DNA of 10,882 nt from positions 1 to 10,882 of the forward strand of contig JBEDUQ010000240.1 in NCBI GenBank assembly GCA_040414855.1. The letters are read 5' to 3'. Origin of the DNA: DASVXQ01 sp040414855. Lineage in GTDB: Bacteria; Actinomycetota; CALGFH01. Shown piece by piece: positions 5,726-10,882 of the stretch; position 1 is the stretch's first letter, and the number at the start of each line of letters is the position of its first letter. The notes under the pieces are model-generated. The model made no database searches. It was not told the DNA's origin and was given only the letters and a program-made list of their open reading frames with translations. A program made the position numbers and the translations under genes.

Positions 5726-7443
5726 AGACGATGGACACGCAGGTGGTGGTCGTCGGTGGTGGAGCCACGGGCGTCGCCGTGCTTCGAGATCTCGCCCGGC
5801 GGGGGATCAGGGCAATCCTCGTGGAGCGGTCGGATCTGGGCACCGGCACCTCGGGGCGCTGGCACGGGCTGCTCCACTCGGGAGCGCGCTACGCGGTGAA
5901 CGACCAGGTGTCGGCGCGGGAGTGCATCGAAGAGAACACCATTCTCCGGCGGATCACGCCGAACACCATCGAGGACATCGGCGGCATGTTCGTGCGGCTG
6001 CCCTCCGACGACCCGGCCTACGAGCAGCGGTTCGTCGAGGGCTGCGCCCAGTCGGGGGTCCCGATCGAGCGGATCTCCGGCGACGAGGCGCGCCGCCGCG
6101 AGCCGGCCCTCAGCAAGGACGTGGTGGACGCCTACCTGGTCCCCGACGCCGGCATCGACTCCTGGGCGCTGCTGCGGGGGATGGCCGCCGACGCCACCGC
6201 GCACGGTGCCCGCGTGCTGACGCGTCACCCGATGGTCGGCGTCGAGCGCCGGGACGGTCACGTCAACGCGGTCCGGGTCCACGACCGGGTCCACGGCGAG
6301 GACGTGCTGATCGGCTGCGAGTGGGTGGTCAACGCCGGCGGGGCATGGGCCGGGCAGGTCGGCAAGCTCGCCGGTGTGCGGATCCACATGCTCCCCGGCA
6401 AGGGCGTGATGGTGGTGATGGCGCTCCGCTACACCCACGGCGTGGTGAACGCGCTGCGCAAGCCGGCGGACGGCGACATCATCGTGCCGCAGCACGAGGT
6501 CGCGGTCCTCGGCACCACCTCGGTCGAGGTGGTCAGCCCCGACGACATCCAGGTGGGTATCGACGACGTCGACAGAATGATCGACATGACCGCGCAGATG
6601 GTCCCGAGCATCGCCCACGGCCGCGCCCTGCGCGCGTTCGCGGGCTCCCGGCCGCTCTTCAAGGACGAGCCGGCGGCGGCCGACCCTTCCTCCGGCCCGG
6701 GGCCCGCCGGCGACGGCGACGAGGGCGAGAGCCGCGAGATCAGCCGCACCTTCACCGTGCTCGACCACGCCAGCCGCGACGGTCTCGACAACATGTTCAG
6801 CATCCTCGGCGGCAAGCTCACCACCTGCCGCGCCATGGCTCAGGCGCTGGTGGACCGGCTCGCCGACCGGATGGGCGTGACCACGCCGTGCACCACCGCG
6901 ACCGCGCCGCTGCCTGGCGCCGAGCACGGCCGCCACACCCTTTCCGCCCCGCTGGCCAGCGTCGAGCGGGAAGGCGCTTACGGCGACCTGCTCTGCGAGT
7001 GCGAGCTGATCACCAGGAAGCGGGTGCGGGAGGCGGTCGACGCGGGCATCGACGAGCTGGAGGACCTGCGCCGCAAGATGCGCATCGGCTACGGCCCCTG
7101 CCAGGGCGCCTTCTGCGTCTGGCGGGCGGCCGCGATGCTCGTCGAGCGCGGCGGCGGGAACGACGACGACCAGCTCCAGGGCCTCGAGCGCTTCCTCGAG
7201 GAGCGCTGGCGTGGCCAGCACACCACCATCTGGGGCGACCAGGCCAGGCAGCTGCTCCTGAACCAGTCGATCTACCGGGGCATCTTCGACCTCGGCGTCG
7301 ACGGCCGCCGCGACGAGGCCGGTCAGTTCGAGCTGGACGCGGGCATCGAGATGCCGGCGGCGGTGACGCCGGCGGGCGCGGGCAGCTCCGCCGGCTCCGG
7401 ACCGAGCGCCGGCGGCTCCGGACCGAGCGCTGGCGGCTCCTGA
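5722..7443 (+). CDS. glpA: Anaerobic-type glycerol-3-phosphate dehydrogenase subunit A
   Basis: GlpA is the FAD-containing catalytic subunit of the three-part GlpABC dehydrogenase, which oxidises sn-glycerol-3-phosphate to dihydroxyacetone phosphate and passes electrons towards quinone. The 573-residue product starts with the FAD-binding VVVVGGGATG (8-17), then TGTSGRWHGLLHSGARYA and LDHASRDGLDNMFSILGGKLTTCRAMAQ, both GlpA/GlpD hallmarks. A C-terminal BFD-like [2Fe-2S] domain carries Cys425, Cys427, Cys460 and Cys465 (CEC…GYGPCQGAFC), which separates GlpA from aerobic GlpD. It is about 30 residues longer than E. coli GlpA because of an acidic low-complexity insert (DEPAAADPSSGPGPAGDGDEGES, near residue 315-337) and a Gly/Ser-rich tail (about 552-573). 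Start options are GTG 5722 (preferred) or ATG 5731. The stop overlaps glpB by one base. Confidence 0.93.
   Translation: MKTMDTQVVVVGGGATGVAVLRDLARRGIRAILVERSDLGTGTSGRWHGLLHSGARYAVNDQVSARECIEENTILRRITPNTIEDIGGMFVRLPSDDPAYEQRFVEGCAQSGVPIERISGDEARRREPALSKDVVDAYLVPDAGIDSWALLRGMAADATAHGARVLTRHPMVGVERRDGHVNAVRVHDRVHGEDVLIGCEWVVNAGGAWAGQVGKLAGVRIHMLPGKGVMVVMALRYTHGVVNALRKPADGDIIVPQHEVAVLGTTSVEVVSPDDIQVGIDDVDRMIDMTAQMVPSIAHGRALRAFAGSRPLFKDEPAAADPSSGPGPAGDGDEGESREISRTFTVLDHASRDGLDNMFSILGGKLTTCRAMAQALVDRLADRMGVTTPCTTATAPLPGAEHGRHTLSAPLASVEREGAYGDLLCECELITRKRVREAVDAGIDELEDLRRKMRIGYGPCQGAFCVWRAAAMLVERGGGNDDDQLQGLERFLEERWRGQHTTIWGDQARQLLLNQSIYRGIFDLGVDGRRDEAGQFELDAGIEMPAAVTPAGAGSSAGSGPSAGGSGPSAGGS
7393..7440 (+). 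repeat. 21-bp tandem repeat in the glpA tail
   Basis: Two copies of a 21-bp unit starting GGCTCCGGACCGAGCGC (7393-7413 and 7414-7434, one difference) and a 6-bp third start (7435-7440) encode GSGPSAG-GSGPSAG-GS up to the glpA stop. Since the unit is a multiple of three, copy-number change would only lengthen or shorten the disordered tail. Confidence 0.85.
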
Positions 7444-8732
7444 TGCGCGCCGACGTGGTCGTGATCGGCGCCGGTCCCGCCGGACTGGCGACCGCCCTGC
7501 GCCTGGTCGAGGCCGGCCGCAAAGTGCGACTGATCGCCAGGGGCAGCGGCTTCACCCACTGGGGCGCCGGCGGGGTTGACGTGCTCGCAAGGGCCGGCGG
7601 CCATCGCCTCGACCGCCCCGGCGACGGCATCGGCGAGCTGCCGCCGCAACACCCCTACCGGTTGCTCGGCGCCGCGCCGCTGCGGTCCGGGCTCGAGTGG
7701 TTCCAGCGCACCGCCGCCAGCTTCGGGCTCGACCAGGTCGGCGACCCGGACGTCAACCGCCAGCAGGTCACCGGCCTCGGCACGCTCCGGACCACCTGCC
7801 TGCTGCCGGCGCCGGCCGCCGGCGAGCTCGGCGGGCAGGTCGCGGTGATCGGGTTCGACGGCTTCCGCGACTTCTCGCCGGCGCTCTGCGCCGCCGGCCT
7901 GGAGCGCAGGGCGGCGCGGGAGGGCCTGAACGGCGCGCGTATCACCACCGGCACCGTCGAGCTGCCGGAATGGAACCACCAGCGCTACTTCACCGGGATC
8001 GAGCTGGCCCAGGCGATCGACGACGAGGGCTTCCGTTCCAAGCTGGCGACGGGGCTGGCGCGGAGCGCGGCCGGGGCCGGCACCGCGATCGTCCCGGCCG
8101 TGCTGGGCATGCGCGAAGGCCACAAGGCCTGGGCCGACCTCGAGCGGCGGACCGGCCTGCGGTTGGTCGAGGCGGCGATCCCGCCGCCGTCGGTGCCGGG
8201 GCTGCGGCTGTTCAACGCCTACCGCCAGCGGCTCACCGGTTCCGGCGCACGCTGGCAGTTCGGCTTCCCCGCCATCGCCGTGCACGCCGCCGGCGGCCGG
8301 ATCACCGCGGTCCGCTGCGAAGGCGCCGCGCGCGAGATCACCGTCGAGTGCGAGGAGCTGGTGCTGGCGACCGGCGGAGTCGCCGGGCACGGCATCGAGG
8401 CGAGGCGGGACGGCTCGATGGTCGAGGTCGTGGCCGGGCTGCCGGTCGCGGGCTTCCCCGACCGCGGCGGCTTCGTCGGCGAGCGCTTCCTGGGCGAGCA
8501 CCCGGTGGCCGCCGCGGGTGTCCGGGTCGACGCCGAGCTGCGGCCCGTCGACGCCTCCGGCACGCCGATCTACACCAACCTCCGCTGCGTCGGCGGACTG
8601 CTCAGCGATCACGATCCGACTTCAGAGGGCTCGCGCGAGGGGGTCGCGCTGGCATCGGCGTCCCGCGCCGCCGAGCTGCTGGCGCCGGCGACCACCGGCG
8701 CCGCCGCGGGCAACGGGGGTACTGCACGATGA
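7443..8732 (+). CDS. glpB: Anaerobic-type glycerol-3-phosphate dehydrogenase subunit B
   Basis: GlpB is the second flavoprotein subunit of GlpABC. The 429-residue product opens with the dinucleotide-binding VVVIGAGPAGLATALRLVEAG (residues 5-25), followed by ARGSGFTHWGAGGVDVLA, equivalent to the E. coli GlpB segment RGQSALHFSSGSLDLL. Near its end ELVLATGGVAGHGIEARRDG is the usual second FAD-contact region, and it closes with NLRCVGGLLSDHDPTSEGSREGVALASASRAAELL. Length is close to E. coli GlpB (419). ATG 7443 shares its A with the glpA stop (TGATG), and no separate ribosome binding site is visible, so translation should depend on reinitiation after glpA. Identification rests both on sequence pattern and on position between glpA and glpC; GlpB is otherwise a divergent family. 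Confidence 0.9.
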   Translation: MRADVVVIGAGPAGLATALRLVEAGRKVRLIARGSGFTHWGAGGVDVLARAGGHRLDRPGDGIGELPPQHPYRLLGAAPLRSGLEWFQRTAASFGLDQVGDPDVNRQQVTGLGTLRTTCLLPAPAAGELGGQVAVIGFDGFRDFSPALCAAGLERRAAREGLNGARITTGTVELPEWNHQRYFTGIELAQAIDDEGFRSKLATGLARSAAGAGTAIVPAVLGMREGHKAWADLERRTGLRLVEAAIPPPSVPGLRLFNAYRQRLTGSGARWQFGFPAIAVHAAGGRITAVRCEGAAREITVECEELVLATGGVAGHGIEARRDGSMVEVVAGLPVAGFPDRGGFVGERFLGEHPVAAAGVRVDAELRPVDASGTPIYTNLRCVGGLLSDHDPTSEGSREGVALASASRAAELLAPATTGAAAGNGGTAR

Positions 8733-9943
8733 GCGTCGAACAGACCGCCGACCACTGCATCAAGTGCAACATCTGCAACACCGTCTGCCCGGTCTCGGCG
8801 GTCACCGACCTGTTCCCCGGGCCCAAGTACGAGGGGCCACAGGGACAGCGCTTCCGGGCCAACCTCAACGGCGAGGAGTCGCCGGACGCCTCGCTCGACT
8901 ACTGCTCCGGCTGCGGCCTCTGCACCCAGGCCTGCCCCGAGGGCGTGCTGATCGCCGAGATCAACACCAGGGCCCGGGTCAAGCTGGTCGAGCGGCGCGG
9001 CGGGCTGCGGCTCCGCGACCAGCTGGTGTCGCGACCGGGCCTGCTCGGCTCGATGTCGCGCCCGGTGGCGCCGATCGCCAATGCGATGCTCCGGAACCGG
9101 CTGGTGCGGCTCGTGTTGGAGCGCGCCATCGGCCTGCACCGCGACGCCGCCATGCCGCACTTCTCGCCGATGACCTTCTCGTCGTGGGCGCGCTCGCACC
9201 GCCCGCCCCCGGACGCCACCCGCACGGTCGCCTACTTCCACGGCTGCGCGACCCAGTGGTTCGAGCCCGAGGTGGGCGCGGCGATGGTGCGGGTGCTGGA
9301 GCGCAACCACATCGCCGTGACCGCGCCCCGCCAGCAGTGCTGCGGGCTGCCGCTGATCTCCAACGGCGACTTCGAGGGCGCCGGCGGCTACGCGCGTCGG
9401 CTGGTCCGCCACCTGCGCCGCAGCGCCGAGGAGCCGGGCGTGATCGTGGCCAACTCGACCTCGTGCGGGATGACCCTCAAGGCGAAGTACCGCGAGCTGC
9501 TGGAGATGAACGACCCCGACACCACCGCGGTGTCGCACGCCATGTACGACATCTGCGAGCTGCTGATGGACCTCTACGACGGGGGAGAGCTGGACACCCG
9601 CTTCGGGGCGATCCCGGCGCGGGTGCTGTATCACCCGCCGTGCCAGCTGATGGCCCACGGCGTCGGCACGCCGGCACTCGACCTGCTCCAGATGGTCCCC
9701 GGGATCGAGGTCGAGCTGTCCCGCAGCGGCTGCTGCGGCACCGCGGGCACCTACGGCACCAAGGTCGAGAAGTACCAGATCGCGCAGGACATCGGCCGCC
9801 CGCTGTTCGAGCAGGCGGCCAAGTTCGGCGCGGACTTCGTGGTCTGCGACTCCGAGACCTGCCGCTGGCACATCGCCAAGTCGACCGGCCTGCCCGTCTA
9901 CCACGCCGTGCAGGTCCTCGACCACGCATACCGGTTGTCCTGA
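8729..9943 (+). CDS. glpC: Anaerobic-type glycerol-3-phosphate dehydrogenase subunit C
   Basis: GlpC anchors GlpAB at the membrane and relays electrons to quinone. The 404-residue protein has two 4Fe-4S ferredoxin motifs, Cys10/13/16/20 (CIKCNICNTVCP) and Cys59/62/65/69 (CSGCGLCTQACP), then two CCG domains (HGCATQWFEPE…CCGLPLISNGDFEGA and YHPPCQLMAHG…CCGTAGTYGTK) that bind further iron-sulfur centres in this family. FPGPKYEGPQGQRFR and DSETCRWHIAKSTGLPVYH closely follow E. coli GlpC (396 residues). It has no transmembrane helix; association is probably through amphipathic segments. ATG 8729 overlaps the glpB stop by 4 bp, with GGGGG 9 bases upstream. It is the last gene of the overlapping run; 43 bases separate it from the next gene. 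Confidence 0.94.
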   Translation: MSVEQTADHCIKCNICNTVCPVSAVTDLFPGPKYEGPQGQRFRANLNGEESPDASLDYCSGCGLCTQACPEGVLIAEINTRARVKLVERRGGLRLRDQLVSRPGLLGSMSRPVAPIANAMLRNRLVRLVLERAIGLHRDAAMPHFSPMTFSSWARSHRPPPDATRTVAYFHGCATQWFEPEVGAAMVRVLERNHIAVTAPRQQCCGLPLISNGDFEGAGGYARRLVRHLRRSAEEPGVIVANSTSCGMTLKAKYRELLEMNDPDTTAVSHAMYDICELLMDLYDGGELDTRFGAIPARVLYHPPCQLMAHGVGTPALDLLQMVPGIEVELSRSGCCGTAGTYGTKVEKYQIAQDIGRPLFEQAAKFGADFVVCDSETCRWHIAKSTGLPVYHAVQVLDHAYRLS

Positions 9944-9986
9944 TTCGGGACGTGTCGGCAGGGCCGGGGGAGGGAACACCCCCGGC

Positions 9987-10421
9987 ATGGAAATGGGTCT
10001 GCGCATTCGCCTGCCTCGGGACCGCATTTCGGTCCCGGTGGCCCGTCACGTGGTGCGCAGCGCGATCGAGGGCATCGGCGTCACCGCGGAATGCGCCGAT
10101 GACATCGAGCTCGCCCTGAGCGAGGCCTGCAGCAACGTGCTGCTGCACTCCGGGCCCGGCGCGAACTACGACGTGCGGGTGGACCTGAACGACGAGAGCT
10201 GCGTCCTGAGGATCATCGACCGGGGCAGCGGATTCGACCCGGGGGCGCTGCCGGACGACCGGCCCGCGCCAGACGCCGAAAGTGGGCGTGGATTGCCCCT
10301 GATGAGCTCACTGGTCGATCGGGTGCAGTTCGTATCGAGGCCTGAGATGGGGACGATCGTCCACCTCGAGAAGCGGCTGGTCTACGACCAGAACCGCCAG
10401 CCGAGCGGAGACTCGGGCTGA
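9987..10421 (+). CDS. RsbW-like ATP-binding anti-sigma factor / serine kinase
   Basis: The 144-residue protein is a single HATPase_c (GHKL) domain of the RsbW/SpoIIAB group. Such proteins bind a sigma factor and phosphorylate an anti-anti-sigma (STAS) partner on serine; in actinobacteria many are orphans. The N-box is ELALSEACSNVLLHS with Glu46 and Asn50, the G1 box is IIDRGSGFDP (Asp78, Gly80, Gly82), and the ATP lid has ESGRGLPLMSSLVDRVQF (98-115) followed by GTIVHLEKRL. No STAS gene or sigma factor is in the window. The best ribosome site (GGGGGAGGG, 9966-9974) is 12 bases from ATG 9987 and 18 from ATG 9993, so 9987 is preferred. It may be read through from the glp operon or from its own promoter. 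A LuxR-type regulator follows, suggesting the start of a signalling cluster. Confidence 0.85.
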   Translation: MEMGLRIRLPRDRISVPVARHVVRSAIEGIGVTAECADDIELALSEACSNVLLHSGPGANYDVRVDLNDESCVLRIIDRGSGFDPGALPDDRPAPDAESGRGLPLMSSLVDRVQFVSRPEMGTIVHLEKRLVYDQNRQPSGDSG

Positions 10422-10440
10422 CCCGGTCGCCGACCCGCTT

Positions 10441-10458
10441 CCGCGGCCGCGGGCGGCC
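10441..10458 (+). terminator. GC-rich palindrome after the RsbW-like gene
   Basis: CCGCGGCCGCGG (10441-10452) is a perfect palindrome, and GGCCG/CGGCC can pair around CGGG (10445-10458), 20 bases past the stop. No U-run follows. It marks the switch from GC-rich coding to AT-rich promoter DNA and is a weak terminator candidate. Confidence 0.3.
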
Positions 10459-10522
10459 CGTCCCATATCACCGTCTTCTAACGGACACTTTTGTTCATGC
10501 TTCCACACACTTTTCGCAAATC

Positions 10523-10551
10523 TTGACAATCTCAATAAAGCGACATGTACT
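10523..10551 (+). promoter_or_regulatory. Sigma-70/SigA-type promoter for the LuxR-type gene
   Basis: A consensus -35 TTGACA (10523-10528) and a -10-like TGTACT (10546-10551) are 17 bases apart, in a stretch (about 10470-10560) far more AT-rich than the rest of the window. The predicted start point, near 10558, leaves a leader of about 26 bases. Two ACACTTTT direct copies (10485-10492 and 10507-10514, 22 bp apart) lie upstream. Confidence 0.6.
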
Positions 10552-10583
10552 AGAAAGCAGTCCGATGGCCTGAAAGGCTCAGC

Positions 10584-10882
10584 ATGCCCGCGAGATTGGT
10601 GGAGGTCGCCGCGCCAGCCCTCACCGCACGCGAGCTCGAGGTGCTCCGGCTGATCGGGGCCGGCCGGACGACGCGAGAGATCTCGACCCTGCTCGGCGTC
10701 AGCCGGCGGACGGTCGAGAACCACAAGCGCAGGATCTTCGCCAAGCTCGACGTCCAGAGCCAGGCGCACGCGGTCGCCAGCGCCGCCCGCCTCGGCCTGC
10801 TGACCGCCTCGGCGCCGGCGGCGGGCACGCCGGTGCTGCTCGGCCGGCCGGGGCCCCTGCTGGACCGGCTCGCGACCATGCT
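10584..10882 (+). CDS. LuxR-type HTH regulator with N-terminal DNA-binding domain (partial)
   Basis: The visible 99 residues start with a complete LuxR/FixJ-type helix-turn-helix: LTARELEVLRLIGAGRTTREISTLLGVSRRTVENHKRRIFAKLDVQSQAHAVASAARLGLL (13-73). This has the family's T-x-R-E-x-E-V-L helix, the invariant Glu-Ile pair, VSRRTVENHKRRIFAKL as recognition helix, and a dimerisation helix. In most family members this domain is C-terminal, behind a receiver or sensor; here it begins at residue 13 and the frame continues past the window with an Ala/Pro/Gly-rich linker (TASAPAAGTPVLLGRPGPLL). ATG 10584 is fixed: an in-frame TAG at 10551-10553 allows no earlier start, and AAAGG lies 6 bases upstream. 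It has its own promoter. Its target and signal are unknown, and the missing C-terminal part may be a second domain. The neighbouring RsbW-like kinase suggests shared regulation, by inference only. Confidence 0.85.
   Translation, partial: MPARLVEVAAPALTARELEVLRLIGAGRTTREISTLLGVSRRTVENHKRRIFAKLDVQSQAHAVASAARLGLLTASAPAAGTPVLLGRPGPLLDRLATM

Noticed and set aside
7381..7440. Tandem repeat as a CRISPR array
   Set aside because: The repeats are contiguous with no spacers and are in-frame coding sequence of glpA.
5922..7442. 500-codon N-terminal extension of the glpB frame inside glpA
   Set aside because: It is an alternative frame of glpA; glpB homology and the dinucleotide-binding motif start at ATG 7443.

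Overview
The window is about 70% GC by eye. Codons end almost always in G or C, and GTG and TTG starts are common. Together with the protein families this points to an actinobacterium (Actinomycetota), probably a soil or environmental lineage; the sequence alone does not give a genus. All complete genes read on the plus strand. The only minus-strand gene signal is a broken fragment at the left end.

Left edge (1-597): a minus-strand fragment of an AbiEii/AbiGii nucleotidyltransferase toxin that stops after about 116 codons. A perfect 14-bp AT-rich inverted repeat overlaps its start codon. Next to it is a short plus-strand stretch that looks like the 3' end of a lost gene. This is a small accessory or decayed island beside ordinary metabolic genes.

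598-3793: an acetamidase/formamidase family amidohydrolase with a TTG start and a strong ribosome binding site. It is followed by the two general PTS proteins, HPr (ptsH) and enzyme I (ptsI), which overlap by 4 bp. The end of ptsI carries a hairpin at the stop codon, a very G-rich run, and an imperfect second copy of its own last ~57 bp displaced by exactly 70 bp.

4122-9943: five genes with overlapping ends: pgsA (phosphatidylglycerophosphate synthase), an extended SDR epimerase/reductase, and glpA, glpB and glpC (three-subunit, quinone-linked glycerol-3-phosphate dehydrogenase). GlpABC interconverts glycerol-3-phosphate and dihydroxyacetone phosphate at the membrane, and PgsA consumes glycerol-3-phosphate to make anionic phospholipid, so the operon joins glycerol-3-phosphate redox chemistry to lipid synthesis. 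A nearby PTS phosphoryl chain would fit a PTS-dependent dihydroxyacetone kinase (DhaKLM), but none is in the window.

9987-10882: an RsbW-like anti-sigma/serine kinase ATPase, then an AT-rich promoter region and a LuxR-type HTH protein that has its DNA-binding domain at the extreme N-terminus and runs off the right edge.

I see no tRNA, rRNA, CRISPR array, insertion sequence or prophage. Most of the window is recognisable metabolism and regulation. I did not find a clear new system; the points most worth checking are the AbiEii leader structure, the duplicated ptsI end, the pgsA-SDR-glpABC linkage and the N-terminal-HTH regulator.
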